Source of the DNA: Marinilabiliales bacterium
GTDB lineage: Bacteria; Bacteroidota; Bacteroidia; Bacteroidales; SZUA-534
DNA: 64,000 bases
Assembly (NCBI GenBank): GCA_003512955.1
Contig: DOTG01000043.1
Span: forward strand, 1 to 64,000
Direction: 5' to 3'
Part shown: one piece after another, positions 53,104 to 61,281 of the stretch
Layout: each line of letters begins with the position of its first letter
How positions within the stretch are numbered: the stretch's first letter is position 1
Translations under genes and position numbers: made by a program
Notes under the pieces: generated by a model
Database searches by the model: none
What the model saw: only the letters and a program-made list of their open reading frames with translations
Told to the model about the DNA's origin: nothing

Positions 53104-54348
53104 TTGAACGCAGAACTCTTTATAGCCCGGAAAATCACCTTTAGTACCGAAAATCAGAAACAGATTTCTGGACCGATTGTAAATATTGCTGTATTTGGAA
53201 TTGCCCTTGGTTTGGCGGTTATGATTTTAAGTGTGGCCATTGTTACTGGGTTTAAAAACGAAATCAGGGATAAGGTGATTGGTTTTGGTTCACATATCCA
53301 GATTACCAATTTTGATTCGAACAATTCCTTTGAGACCGCCCCGGTTCAAAGAGACCAGGTGCCATTGCACATGATAAAAAAGATTTCGGGGGTAAAACAT
53401 GTACAAGTTTATGTTACCAAATCGGGCATTATTAAAACAACCAATAACATCCAGGCAATTGTATTAAAAGGTGTGGATTCAAAACATGATTGGACGTTTT
53501 TGCAAAAGTGCCTCATAAAAGGTTCCGTTCCTACATTTCAAGATACGGTGAAATCGAACCTGATTTTAATTTCGGAATATATTGCCAACTTGCTGCAACT
53601 AAACGTGGATGATAACCTAACGGTCTATTTTGTGCAAGATCCGCCCCGTATGCGACAATTTGAGGTTTGTGGGATTTATAAAACCAGCATCGAGGATTTT
53701 GATAAGTCCTTTGCTTTGGTGGATATGAGGCATTTGCAAAAATTAAATAACTGGACCGATGACCAAATTAGCGGTTACGAGATACTGATTGATGATTTTA
53801 AAAACCTGGATATGCAAACCGATAGCATTTTTGAGATTGCTGGTTATCATTTTACGGAGGATGGTTCAAAATTGAAGATTACCAACATTAAACAACGTTA
53901 TCCTCAAATATTCGACTGGTTGAATTTGCAGGACATCAACGTGTGGATTATTTTAACACTCATGCTTTTAGTTGCAGGGTTTAACATGATTTCGGGGTTG
54001 TTGATATTAATTTTGGAACGGACCAACATGATTGGTTTACTCAAAGGATTGGGCTATAATAACTGGAAAATCAGACGGATATTCCTGTATCAATCAGGAT
54101 TTTTAATCTCAAAAGGCCTTATTTGGGGAAATGTTATCGGAATTGGTTTATGCCTGATTCAACAATACTTTGGAATTGTTCCACTTGATGCCACTGTTTA
54201 TTATATCGATCAGGTTCCCATCAGCCTCCGTGTGATGCATCTGGTATATTTAAATATTGGAACTTTATTGGTAATTGTAGGGATGATGGTGATCCCATCT
54301 TACATAATTACCCGGATTAGCCCGGCAAAAGCTATTAAATTTAACTAA
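53104..54348 (+). CDS. LolC/LolE-type ABC permease (FtsX/MacB fold), TTG start
   Basis: The 414-residue inner-membrane permease has a first membrane helix (ISGPIVNIAVFGIALGLAVMILSVAIVTGF in two halves), a large periplasmic domain (about 55-265) and three C-terminal membrane helices. The C-terminus has the FtsX-type coupling region ILERTNMIGLLKGLGYNNWKIRRIF and TRISPAKAIKFN. The family extracts lipoproteins from the inner membrane with a LolD ATPase, which is not in the window. I start at TTG 53104 (NAELFIARKI follows) because a promoter lies at 53050-53079, inside the longer ATG version from 52990. Confidence 0.85.
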   Translation: MNAELFIARKITFSTENQKQISGPIVNIAVFGIALGLAVMILSVAIVTGFKNEIRDKVIGFGSHIQITNFDSNNSFETAPVQRDQVPLHMIKKISGVKHVQVYVTKSGIIKTTNNIQAIVLKGVDSKHDWTFLQKCLIKGSVPTFQDTVKSNLILISEYIANLLQLNVDDNLTVYFVQDPPRMRQFEVCGIYKTSIEDFDKSFALVDMRHLQKLNNWTDDQISGYEILIDDFKNLDMQTDSIFEIAGYHFTEDGSKLKITNIKQRYPQIFDWLNLQDINVWIILTLMLLVAGFNMISGLLILILERTNMIGLLKGLGYNNWKIRRIFLYQSGFLISKGLIWGNVIGIGLCLIQQYFGIVPLDATVYYIDQVPISLRVMHLVYLNIGTLLVIVGMMVIPSYIITRISPAKAIKFN

Positions 54349-54378
54349 TTCCCATTTTAACGGGAATCAATTTAAATC

Positions 54379-54501
54379 CTAGTGTCAAGTCAAGCATGTG
54401 TTTGCATCAATTCACCCGGTGACTCCAGTCGTAAATATAAGGCATAATGTTAACAAAAAGTCACCGGATGAATATTGACTTTTTATTTGACTTGATACTA
54501 G
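54379..54501 (-). repeat. MITE-like palindromic element, copy 2
   Basis: The 123-base element has ends CTAGTGTCAAGTCAA (54379-54393) and TTGACTTGATACTAG region (54487-54501), inverted copies with one mismatch. The inner arms TTCACCCGGTGACT and AGTCACCGGATGAA also pair. The reverse complement aligns along its length with 29090-29220. Its last bases overlap the stop codon (54498-54500) of the neighbouring minus-strand gene. Confidence 0.75.
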
Positions 54502-54986
54502 TCAACAGTGTTCCCTTTTTGTTGTTCCCCAGATTTATTCGATGGTTTGTGCCTCCGGTAATACTTCTTCTTAGGCTTGGGTTGTACCGGTTTATCATCT
54601 TGAGATTCTGATTCCGGTTTGCTTTGTATTGGCCTGTTTTTTAATTCCTGGTATGGTTGGGCTTTTTTAACAACCGGTTGAACCTTATCTGTGTGAGTTG
54701 GGTTCTGTAGCTTCATTAGTTCTTTGCGGTTGTGACGGATATCGCGGGTAAGTTCGGTCTTTATCCCCTCCATGGTTAAATTCAAATCCTCCTTTTGGTT
54801 AATTAAATCAACCCGGTGCACTAAACGGATACGGAGCATCCATAAAATATTGAAAACTCCTACCAGCAAGGCCACAATGGCAATAACTAAGGTATAAACA
54901 CCTGTTTGAGAAGGTTCTGTGTTGCTTGCAAATAGGGAACCTGAGCAGCACATTACCAAAGCAAAAGCATAAATTATTTTTGACAT
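54498..54986 (-). CDS. Membrane-anchored protein with basic, proline-rich tail, unknown function
   Basis: The 162-residue protein has a signal-like N-terminus (ending GSLFAS), a membrane helix (about 30-52), a short coiled coil (about 62-95) and a low-complexity tail rich in K, P, Q and R (KPKKKYYRRHKPSNKSG). The final TAG stop is the first TAG of the MITE-like element, so the original end of the gene may have lain further on. It is 25 bases from mgtE on the same strand. No family recognised. Confidence 0.6.
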   Translation of the reverse strand: MSKIIYAFALVMCCSGSLFASNTEPSQTGVYTLVIAIVALLVGVFNILWMLRIRLVHRVDLINQKEDLNLTMEGIKTELTRDIRHNRKELMKLQNPTHTDKVQPVVKKAQPYQELKNRPIQSKPESESQDDKPVQPKPKKKYYRRHKPSNKSGEQQKGNTVD

Positions 54987-55011
54987 ACTATTTGTTTTTT
55001 TAAATCAATTT

Positions 55012-56373
55012 TCAAGTGAACAACAAATAAAAATAGCGGCCAATATAAAAGTAAATAAAAAGGCCGATAACGTCGTTAGTGGTAGTTATAAAAGGACCAG
55101 TGGCCACAGCCGGGTCAATCTTAAGCCGGTTCAATATCAATGGTATAAAGGTTCCAAAGAGTGAAGCAAAAATTATGACCGTTATTAAAGCAAAGCTTAC
55201 CGAAAACGTGAGCGGTAACGAATGTTTGACCAACAAATTATAAATCAATAAAATTGAGCTTAAGATAACCCCATTCAATAAAGCAATTGACGTTTCTTTA
55301 ATTAGCTGTTTCATTGTAGATTCCAGAGCCAATGATTTATTGGCTAATCCCTGAACAATTATGGATGATGATTGGATTCCCGCATTTCCGCCCATTGCCG
55401 TTATCAATGTTATAAAAATAGCCATTTCAGGATAAAGCCTCAATTCCTCGGAAAAGCCACCGATGACCAAAGCCCCAAACACCCCCCCGAGTAAACCGAT
55501 CAACAACCAGGGGATTCTTGCCCTGGTAAGCCTGAAGATAGAGTCAGAAGCCTCTACATCACCACTGATACCCGAGATCATCTGGTAGTCTTTCTCAGCC
55601 TCTTCTTTAATAACGTCCACAATGTCGTCGATGGTGATACGCCCTTTAAGCCTCCCAATACTATCAACAACAGGAAGGGCCACCAAGTTGTACTTTTCCA
55701 TGATATTTGCCACATCCTCTGAAGATGTTTCTGTTTTTACTGAAATGATGTTGTCATCACAGATGTTTTTAATGAGTGTTTTTCCGGGAGCTATAATCAG
55801 TTTTTTCAGGGGCAAAGTCCCTTTAAGGACATTGGAATCGTCAACCACATATACAAAATAAATTTCATCGACATCTTCGGCCTGTTTACGTATCTCATCC
55901 AGACAGGTAGTCACCGACCAGTTCTCATTTACCGAAATCAGCTCCGTGGCCATCAAACCACCCGCCGTATCTTCGTCGTAGCTCAACAAATCGACAATAT
56001 CGCCGGCCTGCTCCACATCGGTAATGTGCGAAAGAACTTCGTCCTGCTTTTTCCCGGGCAATTCGGCAATAATGTCGGCAGCATCATCGGAATCCATATT
56101 GTCGATGAAGACCGTGGCTATTTCATGACTCGAAAGCTGATTCAGGAACTGCTCGCGGGTGTCTTCCTCCAGCTCCACCAAAACATCGGCAGCCAGTTCT
56201 TTATCTAAGTGTAAATAGATGTACTGGGCGTGTTCTTTATCAACCTGGTTTATAATTTCAGCAATATCAGCCGGGTGCAGCTCGTTGGTCAGGCTTTTGA
56301 CCAGTTCAATATTTTGTTGCTGAATCCCTTCGATTAATTTATCGAGGTATTCTCTGGTTAATTCAAAATGCAT
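55012..56373 (-). CDS. mgtE: MgtE-type magnesium transporter
   Basis: MgtE is a homodimeric Mg2+ channel whose cytoplasmic domains sense Mg2+. The 453-residue protein has the N domain (about 1-130, HPADIAEIINQVD and DDAADIIAELP), two CBS domains (about 135-255), the plug helix and five membrane helices. The last part has the conserved TAMGGNAGIQSSSI, LNGVI and GPFITTTNDVIGLFIYF, the Asp of which lines the pore. rsmA lies 14 bases upstream on the same strand. Confidence 0.95.
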   Translation of the reverse strand: MHFELTREYLDKLIEGIQQQNIELVKSLTNELHPADIAEIINQVDKEHAQYIYLHLDKELAADVLVELEEDTREQFLNQLSSHEIATVFIDNMDSDDAADIIAELPGKKQDEVLSHITDVEQAGDIVDLLSYDEDTAGGLMATELISVNENWSVTTCLDEIRKQAEDVDEIYFVYVVDDSNVLKGTLPLKKLIIAPGKTLIKNICDDNIISVKTETSSEDVANIMEKYNLVALPVVDSIGRLKGRITIDDIVDVIKEEAEKDYQMISGISGDVEASDSIFRLTRARIPWLLIGLLGGVFGALVIGGFSEELRLYPEMAIFITLITAMGGNAGIQSSSIIVQGLANKSLALESTMKQLIKETSIALLNGVILSSILLIYNLLVKHSLPLTFSVSFALITVIIFASLFGTFIPLILNRLKIDPAVATGPFITTTNDVIGLFIYFYIGRYFYLLFT

Positions 56374-56387
56374 GCTGAATTCTTTTG

Positions 56388-57173
56388 TTACAGGTTTTGT
56401 TTCAACAAGCCGTCCACCAGTTGAGTCAATTCAATAAACTCATGGACACTTAATTGTTCGGGACGTTTGCGGAAAATCTCCTGTTCAGGTTTTACATTCA
56501 TTAAAATACTTTTTAAACTGTTCGATAAGGTTTTGCGCCGTTGATTGAACCCTGTTTTTACGATCCGGGTAAAAAGCTGTTCATTACAGGGCAGCTGCAA
56601 AACGCTGTTCCGCTTGATGCGGATAACCCCCGACTTGACTTTAGGCGGAGGGTCGAATACCTGCTCATGAACCGTAAACAGGTATTCAATCGAATAAAAA
56701 GATTGGAGTAAAACACTTAAAATTCCGTAGGTTTTTGAACCCGGCTTGGCGGCCACCCTTTCGGCTACCTCTTTTTGAAACATGCCAACCATTTCGGGCA
56801 CCAAATGGCGGTGCTCAATTATTTTGAATAAAATCTGGCTCGATATATTGTAAGGGAAATTCCCGATAATGGCAAAAGGTTCCTGAAAGTGCTTATTTAA
56901 GGGTAGTTTCAAAAAATCGCCAACAATAATTTTCCCCTGTAGCTGAGGAAACTTTTTCTCAAGATATTCCACCGATTCGGTGTCAATTTCAATCACCCGG
57001 AGGTATATTTTCTCATTTTGGATTAAATACTGTGTAAGCACCCCCATGCCTGGGCCAATCTCAAGAACGTGTGTTGGGGCTTCTCCTGAAAAACTTTCAG
57101 TTATTTTACGGGCAATGTTTTGATCTTTTAGAAAATGCTGCCCTAAATGTTTTTTTGCCCTGACTCTCTCCAT
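56388..57173 (-). CDS. rsmA: 16S rRNA (adenine1518/1519-N6) dimethyltransferase
   Basis: RsmA (KsgA) dimethylates two adenines in helix 45 of 16S rRNA during small-subunit assembly. The 261-residue protein starts MERVRAKKHLGQHFLKDQ, has SAM motif EIGPGMGVLTQYL and catalytic NFPYNISSQILFK, and a C-terminal helical domain with TGFNQRRKTLSNSLK. The ATG at 57173 is chosen; a TTG eight codons upstream overlaps a possible -7 box (CAAGATA on the plus strand at 57195-57201). Confidence 0.96.
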   Translation of the reverse strand: MERVRAKKHLGQHFLKDQNIARKITESFSGEAPTHVLEIGPGMGVLTQYLIQNEKIYLRVIEIDTESVEYLEKKFPQLQGKIIVGDFLKLPLNKHFQEPFAIIGNFPYNISSQILFKIIEHRHLVPEMVGMFQKEVAERVAAKPGSKTYGILSVLLQSFYSIEYLFTVHEQVFDPPPKVKSGVIRIKRNSVLQLPCNEQLFTRIVKTGFNQRRKTLSNSLKSILMNVKPEQEIFRKRPEQLSVHEFIELTQLVDGLLKQNL

Positions 57174-57339
57174 TAGCCGAAATTTGAATGGGTGCAAGAT
57201 ACGGTTTTTACGCCAAGAAACCGTTTCTCAAATCCCGATTCGTGAATTATTTCACGCAATGCGCGCTAATTCTTATTTTAAAAGCCTGGTTTATCATCTC
57301 GCTTTATTGTTTCATAGGGTACGAAATAAAAAAGTCCTT

Positions 57340-57347
57340 TATATTTG
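57340..57347 (+). promoter_or_regulatory. -7 box TATATTTG directly before the flippase-like gene
   Basis: A perfect TAnnTTTG match ends 5 bases before the ATG at 57353. If used, the transcript would begin at or within a few bases of the start codon, so the message would be nearly leaderless. Confidence 0.5.
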
Positions 57348-57352
57348 TTCCC

Positions 57353-58300
57353 ATGAGATGGAAAAAAGCTCTTGTTGTTGGTTTTAAGGTTGCTGCAATC
57401 CTTGGGAGTACAGGATTTATAGCCCATAGGCTTTGGTATGAGTGGAATACCGGGCTGTTGAACCAGGGAATCCATAACCTGAACGGTTCGTGGGCAATTC
57501 TTTTGCTGGTTTCTTTCATATTGATGTTTGTAAATTGGGGGTTAGAAACTTTAAAATGGCGGCTGCTACTGCAACCTATTCAACCCATCAGCAGGAAACA
57601 ATCGGTAAAATCGGTACTATCGGGCATCACGGTTTCAATATTTACACCCAACAGGGTGGGTGAATTTGCCGGACGGGTTTTTGTATTATCGGAAAATAAC
57701 CGGATACAGGGAGTCGTTGCAACCATGATCGGAAATTTGACTCAGCTTCTGGTCACACTGAGTGTTGGTCTGGTGTTTTCCCCTTTTTTCCTCCAGAGGT
57801 TCCCCAATTCCATTAACATCAATACCCATTGGGTCTATCTTTTTTCGTTGCTTCAACTGGTATTGGGGTTCCTTGTCATTATTAAATGGAAAGCGATTAT
57901 TCAAATGGTCCGCCATTGGCCTATCTTAAAAAAGTATCCAGCGTTTTTCAAAGGTTTTGAGAATTATGCAAAAAAGGATTTTTTCTGGATTTTAGGGTTG
58001 AGTTTGTTCCGATATTTGGTATTTGGCATGCAGTTTTACCTATTACTCACCCTCTTTAATGTTTCGGTAACAAAGTCCGAAGCCGTTTTAGGTATTACCC
58101 AGTTTTACTTTTTAATGACTCTTATCCCCACATTCGCCATGTCTGAATTAGGAATCCGGGGCTCCGTGGCGATGGTTATTTTCGGACTTTTCACACCGAT
58201 TACGGTTGGTGTATTGGCTGCCAGTGTGGTACTTTGGTTTATGAACCTGGCTATTCCTGCCCTATTCGGAGCCATTTTTCTATATCAATATAAGATTTAA
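57353..58300 (+). CDS. Lysylphosphatidylglycerol synthase TM-region-like / flippase-like membrane protein
   Basis: The 315-residue protein of about eight membrane helices belongs to the AglD2/GtrA-independent UPF0104 type (LPG_synthase_TM). It has LETLKWRLLLQPIQP after helix 2, the conserved TPNRVGEFAGRVFVL, and later FYFLMTLIPTFAMSELGIRGSVAM. Members may move lipids or lipid-linked sugars, and no catalytic lysyltransferase domain is attached. The start at 57353 (MRWKKAL) is preferred to one 55 codons upstream that crosses the promoter box and the divergent rsmA region. Confidence 0.8.
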   Translation: MRWKKALVVGFKVAAILGSTGFIAHRLWYEWNTGLLNQGIHNLNGSWAILLLVSFILMFVNWGLETLKWRLLLQPIQPISRKQSVKSVLSGITVSIFTPNRVGEFAGRVFVLSENNRIQGVVATMIGNLTQLLVTLSVGLVFSPFFLQRFPNSININTHWVYLFSLLQLVLGFLVIIKWKAIIQMVRHWPILKKYPAFFKGFENYAKKDFFWILGLSLFRYLVFGMQFYLLLTLFNVSVTKSEAVLGITQFYFLMTLIPTFAMSELGIRGSVAMVIFGLFTPITVGVLAASVVLWFMNLAIPALFGAIFLYQYKI

Positions 58301-58682
58301 CTGTTCGGAGAAAAATTGAAAATACATTTAATTTTTAATTTACTATTGACTTAGTTACTTAAAAGGTTTAACTTTAATAAAATTTTAACCCGGATTACGC
58401 ATTTAAAGTAAAAAAAATCTTAAAAATTCATGTAAGCCTTATAAAACAATGGATACGCCGATTCTGTCTTATTTAAAGTGACTAATACCGTCCCTTTAAA
58501 AAACACACAGATAAAATAATCAGTATCAGTGATATGAATCTAAATATCTTACTGATGCACAGTTTGGTTTTTAAATATTATTCTTTGTTCTTTCTTATCT
58601 AGCATATTTCTCTTTTTAGTAGAACTGATCTTTGAGCAGTAACCATTAATCCGACTTGCATAGAGGTAAGCAAGAGAAAAAC
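58301..58682. other. Intergenic leader of the chemosensory operon
   Basis: This 382-base AT-rich region contains no coding sequence. It has a 7-base inverted repeat, ATCAGTA (58519-58525) and TACTGAT (58550-58556). It also has TA-TTC-TTTG (58579-58587), one base longer than a standard -7 box, about 95 bases before the first cheW gene. Confidence 0.35.
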
Positions 58683-59129
58683 ATGAGCGATAAAATTAAT
58701 GAACACCAGATAATTGTTCTCTTCAACCTCGATGAACAACATTACGCGTTGAATTTATCGACTGTTGAGCGTGTTATCCCTATTGTTGAAATTACTTCGC
58801 TTCCAAAAACCCCTGAAATTGTTATGGGCGTTATCAATTTTCATGGCGAGGTTATACAAGTTGTTAATATCCGCGCACTTTTTAACCTGCCTGTCCACGA
58901 GATTGAATTAGACGAACAGTTAATTATTGCACGTGTATCAAAACAGCTTATAGCACTTGTAGTTGATTCGGTTTTGGGTATTCATAAGCTTGAATACTGT
59001 CAAATAGCAACAAATGAAAATACGTTATCACGTGCAGATTATCTGTCAGGTATTGCCAAGGTTAGAAATGATATTGTTATGGTTCTTGACGAACAAAAAA
59101 TACTGGAAGAAACAATTAACACCGATTAA
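58683..59129 (+). CDS. CheW-type coupling protein 1 (WspB-like)
   Basis: The 148-residue protein is a single CheW domain that links a chemoreceptor to the CheA kinase. It has IVLFNLDEQHYALNLSTVERVI, the MGVINFHGEVIQVVNIRALF segment and LIALVVDSVLGIHKLE. The ATG at 58683 is used; a TTG nine codons earlier is in frame but follows no promoter. The TPR-CheR gene starts 3 bases after its stop. Confidence 0.92.
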   Translation: MSDKINEHQIIVLFNLDEQHYALNLSTVERVIPIVEITSLPKTPEIVMGVINFHGEVIQVVNIRALFNLPVHEIELDEQLIIARVSKQLIALVVDSVLGIHKLEYCQIATNENTLSRADYLSGIAKVRNDIVMVLDEQKILEETINTD

Positions 59130-59132
59130 AGA

Positions 59133-60629
59133 ATGAGGGTTACTCTTTCTGAAGATATTATGTCTCGGCTAAGCAGGTTTATTGCTTCTAATTTTGCGTT
59201 GCATTTCCCCAAAGAGCGGTGGGGCAACTTGGAACGTAACATGGTAACTACTGCAAAAGAGTTCGGTTATTCCGATACAGAAAAGTTTATCCAGCATGTT
59301 ATTTCTGCTTCGCTTACCCGTGAGGATGTGGGAATTCTGACGGCTAATCTTACAACTACCGAGACCTATTTTTGGCGCGAACTTCAAACATTTGAAGCCC
59401 TGGAACAAATAATTATTCCTGAAATGGTCCGTTGTTGCCAAAAAGGTGAAAAAAGGATACGTGTCTGGAGTGCAGGATGTTCAACCGGCGAAGAGCCATA
59501 TTCCATTGCAATTGCGCTCAAGAGGAAAATTCACGATATTAAAGATTGGGATATTTCCATTCTTGCTACTGATATTAATCCCAGAGCGTTACAAAAAGCG
59601 GAAACCGGCGAATACGGACAATGGTCCTTTCGTGGCACTCCCCGTTGGTTAAAAGAAAGGTATTTTTTCCAAAAACCAAATAATCGGTTTGAAATTATTC
59701 CGGAGATTAAGTGCATGGTGAACTTTGAATATCTGAATTTGGCCGAGGATGTTTATCCGTCATCGCTTAACAACACCAATGGAATGGATATAATATTTTG
59801 CCGGAACGTTCTGATGTATTTTACTCAGGAACATTTTAGGTTAGTTGAACAGAGATTGTATGACTCATTAAAACAAAGCGGTTATCTTATAGTTTCTGCA
59901 AGTGAACTTTCTATGCAAAATTTTCCGGAGTTTACCCCGATAAATATTCCGGGTACTGTATTCTATCAGAAAAACCCTGAAAGGATTAAAAGCCTGCCAA
60001 TACCTGCCACTGAAAAGATTCCTTATGAGCAGGTTTTGTTCCAAAAGCAACCAACACCTGATTGTGCAAACAAAAAACTGAATTTTCATTTCCACGAAAC
60101 CGAAAAGGAGATTTTTAAAAAAGAAGATGCTGCTACTCCAATCAATTCAATTTATAAAGAATCGTTAACACCGTTTTCGCAAAACAACTTTTCTGAAGTA
60201 ATTGATAAACCTCAAGAAGACGAACAGACATTAGAGGAACAACTGGCCTTAATCCGTGCTTATACCAACCAGGGGAAGTTAATTGAGGCAATAAACACAT
60301 GTGAAAAGGTAATTGAAACCAATAAAACCGACCCCCGCTCACATTATCTATACGCAACAATACTACAGGAAAACAACCGGTTAGACGATGCCATAGCATC
60401 ACTGAAACGGGCCATATACCTGAATCCCGATTTTGTGCTTGCTTATTATCTCTTAGGGAATATTTGTAAGCAACAGGGTAATGTTATAACAGCAAAAAAG
60501 TATTTTGAGATTACCAGTTCTATATTAAATAAGTGCAACCAGGATGATATTCTATTTGAATCGGAAGGTCTGACCACCGGTAGGTTCAGGGAAATTATCA
60601 GCACGATTCTTCAAACAAGTTCAATATGA
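59133..60629 (+). CDS. CheR-type methyltransferase with C-terminal TPR domain (WspC-like)
   Basis: The 498-residue protein methylates glutamates of the receptor with S-adenosylmethionine. It has the CheR N-terminal helical domain (about 1-75), the methyltransferase core with VWSAGCSTGEEPYSIAIAL, ATDINPRAL and IIFCRNVLMYF (about 80-290), a variable linker (about 290-365) and TPR repeats (about 370-470: LIRAYTNQGKLIEAINTCEKV, then HYLYATILQENNRLDDAIASL). A TPR-fused CheR is the WspC layout. Its stop overlaps the next start by 4 bases (ATGA). Confidence 0.92.
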   Translation: MRVTLSEDIMSRLSRFIASNFALHFPKERWGNLERNMVTTAKEFGYSDTEKFIQHVISASLTREDVGILTANLTTTETYFWRELQTFEALEQIIIPEMVRCCQKGEKRIRVWSAGCSTGEEPYSIAIALKRKIHDIKDWDISILATDINPRALQKAETGEYGQWSFRGTPRWLKERYFFQKPNNRFEIIPEIKCMVNFEYLNLAEDVYPSSLNNTNGMDIIFCRNVLMYFTQEHFRLVEQRLYDSLKQSGYLIVSASELSMQNFPEFTPINIPGTVFYQKNPERIKSLPIPATEKIPYEQVLFQKQPTPDCANKKLNFHFHETEKEIFKKEDAATPINSIYKESLTPFSQNNFSEVIDKPQEDEQTLEEQLALIRAYTNQGKLIEAINTCEKVIETNKTDPRSHYLYATILQENNRLDDAIASLKRAIYLNPDFVLAYYLLGNICKQQGNVITAKKYFEITSSILNKCNQDDILFESEGLTTGRFREIISTILQTSSI

Positions 60630-61252
60630 TTAATAAAACCCGACAAATGCAAAAGGCAATGTTTGAAAGAAACGATATTAGAAGCAAGGGGAATTCACAA
60701 CACGAATTACCTGATCAGAAGAATATACTTTCCCCGGAAGTAAAGCATTCTATTCTGAAAGCAAGGGCACAGGCTTTAGCCGTTGAAAAGAACGATGCAG
60801 CAGGTCAAAAAGAATTTATGGAGGTTATTGTATTCGGATTGGCAACTGAAACATACGGGATTGAGAGTAAGTTTATCCGCGAGGTTTATCCACTAAAAGA
60901 TTATACAGCACTGCCCGGCATCCCCTCTTTTGTACTTGGCATTGTAAACGTGCGCGGACAGATTGTTTCGGTGATCGACTTTAAAAAATTCTTTAACCTG
61001 CCGGAAAAAGGTTTAGGGGAACTGAACAAAGTAATTATTATCCGCAACGAAAAAATGGAGTTTGGTATTCTCGCTGATAATATAAATGACGCGCGCTCTA
61101 TTGCGATTGAAGAATTACAAACACCCCCTGTTTCAACAAACGGAATCGGAGCTGCCTATTTGAGGGGGATTACCGGCGATCAGATAATTATCCTTGATGC
61201 ACAAAGGATTTTAGAGGACCGGGATATAATCATAAATCAGGAATCGACTTAA
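60626..61252 (+). CDS. CheW-type coupling protein 2 with N-terminal extension (WspD-like)
   Basis: The 208-residue protein has about 70 charged residues at the front followed by a CheW domain: VIVFGLATETYGIESKFIREVYP, PSFVLGIVNVRGQIVSVIDFKKFF and YLRGITGDQIIILDAQRIL. The long front and the place after cheR match WspD. It overlaps the end of the CheR gene by 4 bases, so the two are translationally coupled. Confidence 0.9.
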   Translation: MINKTRQMQKAMFERNDIRSKGNSQHELPDQKNILSPEVKHSILKARAQALAVEKNDAAGQKEFMEVIVFGLATETYGIESKFIREVYPLKDYTALPGIPSFVLGIVNVRGQIVSVIDFKKFFNLPEKGLGELNKVIIIRNEKMEFGILADNINDARSIAIEELQTPPVSTNGIGAAYLRGITGDQIIILDAQRILEDRDIIINQEST

Positions 61253-61281
61253 AAGCACTTTAATAATAAGGAGAAATAGAC

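Noticed and set aside
58301..58682. A firm promoter for the chemosensory operon
   Set aside because: The best candidate has three bases between TA and TTTG and no -33 element at the right distance.
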